Shown here: positions 1-9,859 of the stretch, one piece after another | Position numbering within the stretch: the stretch's first letter is position 1 | How the letters are laid out: the number at the start of each line of letters is the position of its first letter | NCBI GenBank assembly: GCA_963921195.1 | Contig: OY992538.1 | Location: 52,132,852 to 52,196,851, forward strand | From: Pegoplata infirma | Lineage: Eukaryota; Arthropoda; Insecta; Diptera; Anthomyiidae | Length of the DNA: 64,000 nucleotides | Reading direction: 5' to 3' | Program-made: the position numbers and the translations under genes | The notes under the pieces: generated by a model | Seen by the model: the letters and a program-made list of their open reading frames with translations, nothing else | Database searches by the model: none | Told to the model about the DNA's origin: nothing

Positions 1-273
1 AAAAGCAATGCCAATGCTTGCTATTTCATTGGCATTTTACATGAAAATATAATGACTCAATGCTTAGGTCCCAATGGGTATGGGTTTCGCCTGGCTACTT
101 TTGTGGAAGGGGTCATAAAAATATAAAAATAAAAATAAAATTCATATTCCTCAAGGCAGCTATCACAAAATCGTAATTTTCTGATTTTGATAGAACGTTT
201 TTGTTTAAAAAATTCTCAAATTTTTGAGAGATTTTGCTTGTACGAGAATTTATCCTATTCTGAATTTGTACAA

Positions 274-2255
274 CTACACCATTTACAGATGTAATTCGTA
301 AAAGATCAATTGTAATTCGAAGATTCTACTTGTAATTCGAAGATTCCATTTGTAATTCGAAGATTCTATTTGTAATTCGAATACTCCAATTGTAATTCGA
401 AGATTCCATTTGTAATTCGAATACTCCAATTGTAATTCGAAGATTCCAATTGTAATTCGTAAAAGGTCAATTGTAATTCGTAAAAGATCAATTGTAATTC
501 GTAAAAGATCAATTGTAATTCGAAAAAGATCAATTGTAATTCGAAAAAGATCAATTGTAATTCGTAAAAGATCAATTGTAATTCGAAAAAGATCAATTGT
601 AATTCGTAAAAGATCAATTGTAATTCGAAAAAGATCAATTGTAATTCGTAAAAGATCAATTGTAATTCGTAAAAGATCAATTGTAATTCGTAAAAGATCA
701 ATTGTAATTCGAAAAAGATCAACTGTAATTCGTAAAAGATCAATTGTAATTCGAAAAAGATCAATTGTAATTCGAAGATTCCATTTGTAATTCGAAGATT
801 CCAATTGTAATTCAAAAACCAACGAGTACACCATTTACAGATGTAATTCGAAAAAGATCAATTGTAATTCGAAGATTCTATTTGTAATTCGAAGATTCCA
901 TTTGTAATTCGAAGATTCCATTTGTAATTCGAAGATTCCATTTGTAATTCGAATACTCCAATTGTAATTCGAAGATTCCATTTGTAATTCGAAGATTCCA
1001 ATTGTAATTCGTAAAAGATCAATTGTAATTCGAAAAAGATCAATTGTAATTCGAAAAAGATCAATTGTAATTCGTAAAAGATCAATTGTAATTCGTAAAA
1101 GATCAATTGTAATTCGAAAAAGATCAATTGTAATTCGTAAAAGATCAATTGTAATTCGTAAAAGATCAATTGTAATTCGTAAAAGATCAATTGTAATTCG
1201 AAGATTCCAATTGTAATTCGAAAAATATCAACTGTATTTCCATTGATATTTTTCGAATTACAATTGGAATCTTCGAATTACAATTGATCTTTTACGAATT
1301 ACAATTGATCTTTTACGAATTACAATTGATCTTTTACGAATTACAATTGATCTTTTTCGAATTACAATTGATCTTTTACGAATTACAATTGATCTTTTAC
1401 GAATTACAATTGATCTTTTTCGAATTACAATTGATCTTTTTCGAATTACAATTGATCTTTTACGAATTACAATTGGAATCTTCGAATTACAAATGGAATC
1501 TTCGAATTACAATTGGAGTATTCGAATTACAAATGGAATCTTCGAATTACAAATGGAATCTTCGAATTACAAATGGAATCTTCGAATTACAAATAGAATC
1601 TTCGAATTACAATTGATCTTTTTCGAATAACATCTGTAAATGGTGTAGATCAACATAAAATCGTTTCTTACGCCTTTAAAATCATTGTTTTTTGTTGATT
1701 TACTCGTTGGTTTTCGAATTACAAATGGAATCTTCGAATTACAAATGGAATCTTCGAATTACAATTGATCTTTTACGAATTACAATTGATCTTTTACGAA
1801 TTACAATTGATCTTTTTCGAATTACAATTGATCTTTTACGAATTACAATTGATCTTTTACGAATTACAATTGATCTTTTACGAATTACAATTGATCTTTT
1901 ACGAATTACAATTGATCTTTTACGAATTACAATTGATCTTTTTCGAATTACAATTGATCTTTTACGAATTACAATTGATCTTTTTCGAATTACAATTGAT
2001 CTTTTACGAATTACAATTGATCTTTTACGAATTTGAATTGATCTTTTACGAATTACAATTGATCTTTTACGAATTACAATTGGAATCTTCGAATTACAAA
2101 TGGAATATTCGAATTACAATTGGAGTATTCGAATAACAAATGGAATCTTCGAATTACAAATGGAATCTTCGAATTACAAATGGAATCTTCGAATTACAAA
2201 TAGAATCTTCGAATTACAATTGATCTTTTACGAATTACATGTGTAAATGGTGTAG
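274..2255. mobile_element. Foldback-like element made of 20/21-bp tandem repeats
   Basis: Two unit types are arrayed: a 21-bp unit (TTGTAATTCGTAAAAGATCA plus A, with a T/A variant) and a 20-bp unit (TTGTAATTCGAAGATTCCAT type). The left half runs in one orientation and the right half is its inverted complement. Both outer ends carry CTACACCATTTACA, followed by ATGTAATTCG after one variable base, in inverted orientation at 274 and 2255. The same end motif recurs internally at 827 and 1647, marking a nested inner palindrome. Because 21 is divisible by three and 60 (3 x 20) is also open, long reading frames appear on both strands; these are periodicity artefacts, not genes. Drosophila FB elements also have inverted repeats built from short tandem repeats, so the architecture fits, but no sequence homology is claimed. 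I saw no clear target duplication. Confidence 0.75.
827..1647. repeat. Inner near-perfect palindrome, 405-bp arms
   Basis: Positions 827-1231 pair with 1243-1647 around an 11-base spacer centred on 1237. The reading frames at 858-1190 (minus) and 1284-1616 (plus) give the same 110-residue translation, showing that the arms are almost identical. A 54-base asymmetric stretch (about 1648-1700) separates this palindrome from the outer right arm, while the AACCAACGAGTA word at about 816-827 has its complement at about 1701-1712. Confidence 0.85.
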
Positions 2256-3312
2256 ATTCTCTACTCTCCTCTTAAAAAATGTCTCTATAAATATTTCCTT
2301 TAAAGTACCTTTCTCATTTTAATTAATTAAATATTTCAGCTTTTATTTTGTTAAATTTAGGTACATTTTGGAATAATTTTTTTTTTTAATAAATTTATTA
2401 TTTTTTTTTTGTTTTTTTAAAAAGAGGATTTTTTATTTAACATTTTATATATGTAATATATAGTATAAAGAGTTAGTTTTTTTTTTAATTTTTGTTGTTA
2501 AATGTTTAAATATGTATATAAATAATGAATAAATATGTAGTAGTTTAAAAATTTACATTAGATAGAATTCAATGTTTTTTTAATTTTTTTTTGTCAATAA
2601 TTTTAATGGCGGAAATAATATAATTTTTTAATGATTTGTTTTTCTTATTATTTGGAATAAAATACTTTTTTTTTACTTTTTAACAATTCTTTTTTTATAA
2701 TTTAATTATAGGATTTTTTTCTTTTATATGCAATAACAACAAATTTTACTTCTTTTTATTTATAATCAATTTTTTTTTGTTAAACATTACTAAATTGGTA
2801 CTAAAACAAATTTTGTTTTTTTATTTATTAAATTTGATGATTTTTTTTTTGAAAGGGAGAGATTTTTTTTTAAACTAATTTTATGTAATTTTTTCATAAG
2901 AATTTTTGTTTTTTTTTTTCAAATAATAAAGTTTTTTTTTAAATATTTTGGATTTTTTTTAAACATATTTTTTCAACAATAGTTTTGTTTTAAGATTTTT
3001 TTGTTAATCTACAACAATTTTATTTGTTAATAACTACTTTTGTTTTCTAAATATTAGCATTTTTTTTGTTTATATAGTATTGTATATGATTTTTTTTAAC
3101 AATATATATTGTGGAGTTTATATTTTAAAGGTACATAATTATTATTTTTAAATATATTTTTTTATATATTAATCGTCAGTTGTTTTTTTGACAATTTGCA
3201 AGGGAGTTTTTTTTTAAATTTCTTTCAATCTTTTGTTTGATGGGCTATTGTTTGTTAATTTTTTTGTTTATTTTATTAGTAATTTCTATATCTTACTCGT
3301 ACCACTACTTGA
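2256..3312. other. AT-rich flank with poly-T runs, no gene seen
   Basis: Very AT-rich DNA with many T8-T10 runs, downstream of the last GDAP2 exon. I see no coding frame, inverted repeat or RNA-like structure in it. Confidence 0.6.
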
Positions 3313-3322
3313 TTTATTTATT
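3313..3322 (-). terminator. Candidate polyadenylation signal of GDAP2
   Basis: The minus strand reads two overlapping AATAAA hexamers (AATAAATAAA) about 75-80 nt downstream of the TAG stop at 3396. This is a sensible distance for a short 3' UTR. Many chance AATAAA words exist in such AT-rich DNA, so the assignment rests on position. Confidence 0.4.
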
Positions 3323-3395
3323 TTTTTTAATATATTTTTTAGACTTTAGAGTCTGTCTAATATTTTTATACAGCCTCTGGTCTTATCAGTGTAGT

Positions 3396-3590
3396 CTATG
3401 ATGGTGTCAACTGGGGTTGTGGTGTAAAATAATGTAGTCCATTTGTGGCCATATCATATTCTGTTATATATGCAGGAATTTCTAATTGATCTTTTGTTAT
3501 AGCCGAATATAAATGTTCAACGCCGGGCAATGAATGTACTTTCGCCTTAATAGCGGGTGCCATAAAAGTGGTAAACCACCAAGTCATCAT
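3396..3590 (-). CDS. Gdap2: GDAP2 homologue, last coding exon (exon 5)
   Basis: This exon encodes residues 157-220 and the TAG stop. It begins MMTWWFTTFMAPAIKAKVHS, continues with a segment containing GVEHLYSAI and IPAYITEYD, and ends LHYFTPQPQLTPS. It corresponds to the end of the CRAL-TRIO-like (Sec14-related) region of ganglioside-induced differentiation-associated protein 2; human GDAP2 has the similar STWFFTTF and EYDARENG blocks. The acceptor is TTTTAAG immediately before ATG, in phase 0, which joins exon 4 after the lysine of TFWTK. The first ATG is therefore an internal methionine, not a start. GDAP2 proteins typically join an N-terminal macro domain to this lipid-binding-like fold; the cellular role is poorly defined. 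Identity of the exon is strong; function is family knowledge only. Confidence 0.93.
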   Translation of the reverse strand: MMTWWFTTFMAPAIKAKVHSLPGVEHLYSAITKDQLEIPAYITEYDMATNGLHYFTPQPQLTPS

Positions 3591-3667
3591 CTTAAAATTA
3601 GAATAAAAAAAGATTTATTTTTAGTAAAGAACACATTTAAAAATTCTAAAATTTATTTGGAACTCAC

Positions 3668-3722
3668 CTTAGTCCAGAATGTGGGATGGACAATGTAAAA
3701 GGCTTTAAGATTCTTTTTGTAT
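3668..3722 (-). CDS. Gdap2: GDAP2 homologue, exon 4
   Basis: A 55-nt exon bounded by a TTCCAG acceptor and a GTGAGT donor. Its first base completes a lysine codon begun in exon 3, and then it reads YKKNLKAFYIVHPTFWTK (residues 139-156), ending exactly at a codon boundary. The FYIVHPTFW block is the strand-rich core of the CRAL-TRIO-like domain; human GDAP2 has AVYFVHPTFRSK at the same place. It is separated from exon 5 by a 77-nt intron, and from exon 3 by a 5.3 kb intron filled with nested repeats (3787-8155 and 8165-8960). Confidence 0.93.
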
Positions 3723-3958
3723 CTGGAATAGAAAGAAAGATATGAAAAAATCTTTATAAATAAAAATCAAATCAAATTTATTGGTAACACCGTCCGATAA
3801 ACTTTTGTACGCATGGACCAGACCGACAAATTATGAAAGTAGGGCCGAAAATAAAATACATGTGTCTCCAAGTTTTTCTAGATCAAAAATAGTGTGAAAT
3901 AAGTTGAAAATTGTATTCCCGAGTAAAAATGTGTAGATATATTCTTATATATCACATC

Positions 3959-5046
3959 TAGGGTTTCTAAATTCCCGGACTTTTTCAATTCCCGGGAAAT
4001 TGTTTTAAAAAAATCGTATTCCCGGGAATTCCCGGGAATATTTTAGTTTAAACAAATTTTGAACTTTACCATATAAAAATTGTTATATTACAAATTATGG
4101 TCATATTTTCCAATTTAAAACCATTTAAGATGTATTTTGTTGGAAAATAGTCTTACTAACGTCTAAAATATACGTATAAATTTAATAAAATCTATTTTTT
4201 GTAGAAATATTGGCCCTTATAGTTCTAGTATTTGCATTTCCACTCCATGCAACATTGTTCACAATTCAGAATTACCCGATTTTACATCAAATCCGGTTTT
4301 AGTAACTTTTTAGCAAATTTTTTCTAATTTTGACTACGCCAACCGTAAAATTATATCTTGAATATATATTTAATTAAACTTTCGAATTATTAAAATTAAT
4401 TGGTTTAAGTCATTCCGGCCAAAATGAGAACACCAATGTACTATATAGCCATTGTAACGACGTATTTTTACTGGTTGCTGGGGTAGAAATCGCGGCAGCC
4501 AAGGTTCGTTACAAAATATTTTTTTTTTTCACGGACGATAGATATCAGGCTTTAACTTCATATATGAAATTTTAAGCTGAAAACCAGGTTTGTTATATAT
4601 TTTTTTTAAAATATCGATATTTTTGTTTAAGCACTATAAAGATTGTTGTTCTGAATATCAAATACTAAATTTCGTAAAGAAGAAATCATTGGAATTTTAG
4701 ATTAAGAAAACTTTTGCCAATTTGCAACCAACATTTGAAGTGAAATTTAGTTTGATTCCGAATTTTGTCACGCAATCGATTAAAGAAAAATAATTATTAG
4801 GCCTAAATAATATGCAAGCTGAAGCATATCCTCACTAGTTTTTCTTTAAAAATTTTAATTATTTCAAAGTTTCAATGTAATTTTTATTAAATCATTTAAG
4901 ATTGTGTTTAAAATGTGTAATTTAAATATATTTTTATTCAAAAATTATCGACGAATTCCCGAAATTTCCCGAAGAAAAAATCCCGGGATTTTAAGAAAAA
5001 TATTTCCCGGGAATTCCCGGGAAATTTTTCCCGAATAGAAACCCTA
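3959..5046. mobile_element. Non-autonomous hAT-like element, TSD ATCACATC
   Basis: The termini are TAGGGTTTCTA and its complement, followed inward by TTCCCGG-rich subterminal repeats (CCCGGGAATTCCCGGGAA types at both ends). It is bracketed by perfect 8-bp duplications of ATCACATC at 3951-3958 and 5047-5054. An 8-bp duplication with TAG-type ends is characteristic of the hAT superfamily. The 1088-bp body has no long reading frame, so it depends on transposase supplied elsewhere. It lies inside the composite 3787-8155. Confidence 0.85.
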
Positions 5047-5122
5047 ATCACATCTTATCCGAGATTTGATATATCAGCACGGATCCGAGTAAGATCAGTA
5101 CTGATCCGAGATTTGAAAGATC

Positions 5123-6110
5123 CCCAGCAAAAACTAGGTAATGTGTTGTGAAAAGTAATGACTGCCAATTACATTACTTATAACAACTACTCATTACCCA
5201 CTGCATTACTTTAGTCCAAAAAGCAACTTGTGGCTTATATTGTAATATACTTATTTGGACACACCTGAAGGACACGTAAAAAGTTACGTCGCGTTATTCA
5301 AATTAGTGGTACCGCGCTTTGACTAATCATATTCGTTAACGCAAAACCGTTGGACTTCATGCCTAATGGCACAGCAACATTCAAATTATCAAGACTCCAT
5401 CAGTAAATCAAGATTGTCTTCTTTTGAACTCTTGCCGCCATTACATTTGTAACGAATCATCTTAACTCAACATAACCCACACAAATTTTGGATTATTTTT
5501 CTACAAGCAAAGTATTGGCAGTCATGTTCTGGTTATCAGCTGCCCAATATTTTTTCATCATTGGAACTAAATATCAGGAACTCAAATTCAGGAAAACTTC
5601 CTGCGGATTTCAAACAGAGAATTTATAATTTAAATGAAGTTACTACAATCACATGGTCGGATTGGAGGCATCAACGCCACAACGACCACCATTTTCAGAC
5701 AGCCCTGTTTTATTTTTGCAACAGCTGTGCATCAACACTCAACTTCACCAAACGTCTCTAGAAATATTTTCTTCCAGTGCAATCGCTTTGGAGGCCTTTC
5801 GGCCACAACGATTTATTAACTACATGCAGCCCTCATTCAACCAAATAACAGCTGTCGCAATTTTTTCTGACGTTATCCTGAACAATACTTTTGAAAACCT
5901 CAAATTATCTTATGTCATTTGTCTTCAAAATTGGATCCATATCTTAATCGTTATTCCTAAGGTCATAACTGGAAGGGGAGTAATGTGGGGACATCCTACT
6001 CAACTAAATTTCAATCAAGTTTCAATAAAATTTTCATTCGTTATCTAAACTTTAAATATAGAGGACTTTTAATTTACTCATTACTAGTAATGCAAAAATT
6101 TGCTGGGTCA
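5123..6110. mobile_element. TIR element with CCCAGCAAA ends, host of unassigned ORFs
   Basis: The left end CCCAGCAAAAA and right end TTTGCTGGG are inverted, with TAATG-rich subterminal sequence on both sides (GTAATG and CATTAC words). It sits between two copies of the palindrome GATCAGTACTGATC (about 5094 and 6109). Frames at 5561-5761 and 5653-6048 overlap in different phases and contain a repeated GGAGGC-ATC-GCCACAACGA-like phrase; I do not recognise a product. No convincing target duplication was found. Confidence 0.5.
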
Positions 6111-6282
6111 GTACTGATCCGAAAAGTGGATTGCTAAGATTAGATCAGTTTTAATCAGACGGATAAAATGTCATCCGAAAAATGTATAATTAGATAAAAC
6201 CATTTTTCGGATGAAATTGCATCCGTCCGATTAAAACTGATCTAATGTTAGCGATCCATTTTTAGGATCAGTACTGATCCTT
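6109..6282. repeat. Palindrome with GATCAGTACTGATC ends
   Basis: The sequence reads GGATCAGTACTGATCC-like at both ends, with AGATCAGTTTTAATCAGACG and its inverted copy toward the centre (about 6200). Short foldback repeat flanking the preceding element. Confidence 0.6.
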
Positions 6283-6335
6283 CACATTTCTACTTGGGTT
6301 AAATCTACTAAATAATGTTTAAACATGTCATGAGT

Positions 6336-6712
6336 AAAATTTTCAGACGGTTCTTTTCGTAAAACATATTAAACCTCTATCTCCCATTTTTAGGGGTAAT
6401 TTTTATACTTATTTCTAATGCTCTCCTAGAAAATCATTAAAACGTGCATTTAAAGGTTTAAAACGTTCTACAAAAATGTTCTGCATCAAATTTCCCTAAG
6501 AGTTGTCAAAGACCATACCACGAACTTTTGGCCTTTGACAACCCCTGGTGAAATTTGATGCAAAACATTTTTTTGGAACATTTTAACCTTTTAAACGCAC
6601 GATTTAATGGTTTTCTAGGAGAGTATTTGAAATAAGGACATAAATTTCCCCTAGAAATGGGAGAAAAAGGGTTAATATGTCCCAAGAAAAGAACCGCCAT
6701 TAAATTTTACAG
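6336..6712. repeat. Short foldback repeat (about 375 bp)
   Basis: Inverted arms meet near 6523. Left words GACGGTTCTTTT, AACATATTAAACC and TCTCCTAGAAAA are matched in reverse complement on the right as AAGAACCGCC, GGGTTAATATGT and TTTTCTAGGAGA. No coding capacity; the minus frame at 6506-6700 is inside one arm. Confidence 0.65.
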
Positions 6713-6779
6713 CAGACATCTATTAACACTATTTTTCTCAGAAGTATATTTACTAGAGTTAATTTTGAAAATTTAATAT

Positions 6780-7828
6780 TCGGGTATCATCATTTTTTTG
6801 TAGGATTTAGGGGAACTAAAAAGAATGGCGGTATTTTTTGGAAAAAAATTCGGTCCTTGGGGTGGTTCAACGCATCTGAAACGCAAATTTTGAGCTGATT
6901 TTTCTGCAGAGCAAAAACGACTGAATATATCGCAAATCTGATTTTACCAGTCGATTCTACAGCAAAAAATAATACAATGGTCGTTTTTCAAACTCTTCAA
7001 AAAAGTTCCAAAAACCCACCACAGAGGGCGGAAATATAAGGTTTTTCCATTTTCTTTTTAAATTAATTTTTTAAATATGCACAATTAAAGAGCATTTTCA
7101 GCTTAACAAAATGATTCCAAATTTTCCGTTCTATCACAACCCGTTTAAAAGTTATAAGCTCTCAAAAATGGACAAAAACACGTTTCTTGAGAACTTTGAC
7201 CTCAATTTTCTCAAAAACATGACGTGATAGAAAAATTTGAAAACTAGATTCAGAATCAGCATCGAAATTTTAATCAAAAAACAGGTTTTATGATCCCAGA
7301 ATATCATCCGAAACCATCACAAAAAAATGCTCTCAATAATGCACAAAAATGTGTTTTTTTGTGAACTTTGACCTCAATTATCTTAAAAACCTGACATTAC
7401 GGAATATTTTGGAAACCAGATTTGGAATCAGCATTGAGAGGAAACTTTTTATTATAACTTTTTAATGGGTGATGATACAAAGTTGCTTTTTGTATCAATT
7501 TTCATAGCAAAAACTGCCTCTTCATTTTGCATGATTAAAAAAATAATTTAAATTAAAAAAAAAATCGATTTTTCCGCCCCCTGCTGTGGGTTATTGGAAC
7601 TTTTTTTAAGAGTTCAAAAACTGGTATTGTATTAATTTTTGCTGTAGAATCGACTGGTGAAATCAGATTTGCAATTAATTAAGCCGTTTTTTCTCTGCAG
7701 AAAAATCAGCTCAAAATCCGCGTTTTCAGATGCTTTGAACCACCCCAAGGAGTGAAAATTTGTCCAAAAAAATACCGGCATTCTTTTTAGCTCCCCTAAA
7801 TCCTTTAAAAAAATAATGATATCCGATA
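6780..7828. mobile_element. Inverted-repeat element with AGGATTTAGGGGA ends
   Basis: The left arm begins GTAGGATTTAGGGGAACTAA (about 6800) and the right arm ends with TTTAGCTCCCCTAAATCCT (about 7804). Both arms contain GGGGTGGTTCAACGCATCTG-like and CCACCACAGAGGG-like sequence. The arms extend several hundred bases, with a few percent divergence by eye. A second, partial copy lies at about 42520-42760. Confidence 0.65.
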
Positions 7829-8164
7829 AACAGATGAAGTGACATAGTCACCAAACGAACTCTAATATTTACTACATATTTTTCGACTTATTTCACACTT
7901 CTTTTGTGAAACATAATTTAACATCATATTTTGTTTGCATTTATCGGGAAAAATGCGAATTGATTTAAAAAACCTGGGAGACACGGAAATGTTATTCTTG
8001 TATCTACTTTCTGACTAGAATGCATTTTTTTAGCAAAAAGGCGAATGGATTTAGAAAAATTGGGAGACAAGGGTATTTTATTTTCGGCCATACTCTCAGA
8101 ATTTTTTGGTCTGGTTTATGTGTAGAGCCAAAATTTTAAATTTGTCGGACGGTGTAAACATATT

Positions 8165-8775
8165 ACTTGAGAACGTTTAGACCGATTTGGATATTTTTTT
8201 TAAATTTTCGTCATAGCCCAAGTTAGGTTTTTATGGAAAGAAAAGTTGACCACGCCCACTTCTTTTCGATATATCTAAAATCGGAGAACGGCTGGACAGA
8301 ACTGTTTTAATTATTTTTTTTTAAATGTTCGACATAGTCCAACTTAATTTTTTACGGGAAGAAAAATTGGCCACGCCCACTTTTTCAACATATTTAAAAT
8401 CGGAGAACGTCTGTGACGATTTGTCAATTTTTTTTAAATGTTCGTCAGAGTCCAACTTTTTCGATATATCTAAAATTCCAGAACGGCGATTTGACTATTT
8501 TATTTTTAACGTTCGTGATAGTCCAAGTAAGGTTTTTAGGGAACGAACATTTTTTACGCCCACATATTTCGATATCTCTTAAATCGTAGATCGGCTAGAC
8601 TGATTTTGGATTTTTTTTTAAATGATGGACATAGCCCAACTAAGGTTTTTGGGGAATGAATAATTGTCCACTCTAACTTCTTCGCCCACTTTTTTTTTTT
8701 TTTTTATATATCTAAAATCGCGGAACGGTACATTTTTTTCAATATGTCTGAATTGGAGAAAGGCTGAACCTATTT
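8165..8775. repeat. Degenerate tandem array, roughly 110-120 bp unit
   Basis: Five or so diverged units repeat the phrases ATAGTCCAA, GGGAA(C/G)GAA, CACGCCCACTT, TTTCGATATATCTAAAATCG and GAGAACGGCT. Similar phrases occur inside long mini-me-like repeats of flies, so this may be an amplified internal segment of one. The plus frame at 8325-8582 spans several units and is not a gene. Confidence 0.55.
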
Positions 8776-8960
8776 AATACAGAAAAATGTCGCAGAATCT
8801 TTGAATTTTTCTATACGGAAATTTTTTTCAAAAACTGAGAATTTTTTTAAATAGAAAAATGTCTCAGAATCAGACGGAAAATTGTTTCAGATTTTTTTTA
8901 ACATGTGTTGGAATCTTAAAATCTTCTATTCGATAAAATGTTCAGAATCTCCGAATTTTT
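8776..8960. repeat. Short repeats of GTCTCAGAATCTGAGA type
   Basis: Several imperfect copies of a phrase like AAAATGTCTCAGAATC and GAATTTTTCTATACG. The same phrase recurs at 53130-53330. Confidence 0.5.
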
Positions 8961-9061
8961 CTATACATTTGTTAAACAAATAAAATATTTTTATGCAATA
9001 TGAAGTTTTACGACATAGTCAGATAGTTTCTTTAAGTGTATTTTTTTTCGATTTCACTTAC

Positions 9062-9201
9062 TTATAAGGCAATACACTGTATACATCACGTAACCAATGC
9101 AATGATGGATAATTATTGGTACTAGTTAAAGTATGGAAGTAAGCAATGACATAGTCTCCTTTAACGATGGGATCTAATAATTTTATCAGATATAATAAGG
9201 C
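9062..9201 (-). CDS. Gdap2: GDAP2 homologue, exon 3
   Basis: This 140-nt exon has a TTTTTCAG acceptor and a GTAAGTG donor. It encodes residues 92-137: ALLYLIKLLDPIVKGDYVIA, then YFHTLTSTNNYPSLHWLRDV, then YSVLPY, and ends two bases into a lysine codon completed by exon 4. Human GDAP2 reads ALLYFIHVMDHIAVKEYVLV and YFHTLTSEYN at the same positions, which fixes the identity. This is the helix-strand core of the CRAL-TRIO-like fold. There is no frameshift or stop, and base composition is clearly less AT-rich than the flanking introns, so the exon appears under selection. Confidence 0.95.
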
Positions 9202-9269
9202 CTGAAAAATAAGGAATATACCAAAAATTTTAATATTTTTTTGATGTTAAAAACTTCAATCCAAAATAC

Positions 9270-9423
9270 CTTTTCCAAATCGATATTTTGTGCTGGAAAC
9301 CATTTACCACAAAATATAATAACTGGTCGGCCCAAACGATCAACACCACTTTGGTATAGACAACCGATACCAGAGACTTCATTTAAGTCCTCTACTTGAG
9401 CACGATGTAAAAGGCGTTCATAT
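9270..9423 (-). CDS. Gdap2: GDAP2 homologue, exon 2 (of those visible)
   Basis: This exon is bounded by a CTTTCAG acceptor and a GTATTT donor. Its first base (A) completes a codon, after which it reads YERLLHRAQVEDLNEVSGIG, CLYQSGVDRLGRPVIIFCGK and WFPAQNIDLEK (residues 41-91), ending in phase 0. Human GDAP2 has YNRWLCQARSEDLSDI and ALYQTGVDNCGRTVMVVVGR here, directly after the linker that follows the macro domain. It is separated from exon 3 by only 68 nt. The upstream intron is at least 21.4 kb if exon 1 at 30863-30981 is its partner. The incoming phase (two bases carried in) is the same phase that exon 1 leaves. Confidence 0.95.
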
Positions 9424-9762
9424 CTGAAAGTAAATAAAAATATAAATAAAAATAAATAAAATATTAATAACTTTAGGATATTATCTTAAATATAAGTACG
9501 TAATGCAATAATAAATATTTTATAAATTTATTATTTAAAAGTCGTATTAACAAATCTTTAAAAAATAATGAATAATAGTTGATTTATTGATTTAGTGGTA
9601 TGATTTTTTTTAACTACGGATATTCTCGTCAGCCGTGCCGGTCTTAAACACTTCCAGTTATAGTGTTATCATCAGTAGAATTTCAAATGTCAGTTTGTTT
9701 TGTTAACAGGTAATTGTTTTTCATAAGTATGTATATGAGGATTTGTATATACATCTGTACTT
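9424..9762. other. Start of intron 1, no gene seen
   Basis: AT-rich intron DNA after exon 2. The small frames on both strands here (9683-9908) overlap the hairpin below and are not supported as genes. Confidence 0.5.
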
Positions 9763-9836
9763 CAGCCGGGAGTCGAACCACGGATATTTTTGTAGCTGTG
9801 ACGTCTAAGGTCGTCACCTTAGACGTCACAGCTACC
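9763..9836 (-). repeat. tRNA-like B box beside a 19-bp perfect hairpin
   Basis: On the minus strand, GGTTCGACTCCC (about 9769-9780) matches a Pol III B box. Just beside it, 9793-9811 and 9816-9834 form a perfect 19-bp stem (TAGCTGTGACGTCTAAGGT) with a four-base loop, CGTC. Each arm contains TGACGTC, a CRE-like half. The arrangement suggests a rearranged tRNA-derived repeat rather than a functional tRNA. Confidence 0.5.
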
Positions 9837-9859
9837 ACATTGATAGGCAATGCATATGG

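Larger units (their letters stand above)
3787..8155. mobile_element. Composite element with ACACCGTCCGA termini in intron 3
   Basis: The left end reads ACACCGTCCGATAAAC and the right end is its inverted counterpart (GTCGGACGGTGT). The subterminal regions are also inverted copies: around 3840-3900 (GGCCGAAAATAAAATAC, then GTGTCTCC, then TTTTTCTAGATC) and around 8040-8100. Several other elements sit between the ends (3959-5046, 5123-6110, 6336-6712, 6780-7828). The same ACACCGTCC terminus recurs at 26065 and 57549, so it defines a family in this window. No transposase frame is visible. Confidence 0.65.

Noticed and set aside
283..2136. Long frames of ELQLIFY / LRITID heptads on both strands
   Set aside because: They are translations of 20- and 21-bp tandem repeats, open on both strands because of the period, with no start context or splice sites.
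5561..6048. Three overlapping plus-strand frames as a gene
   Set aside because: No domain, overlapping phases, and location inside a TIR element.
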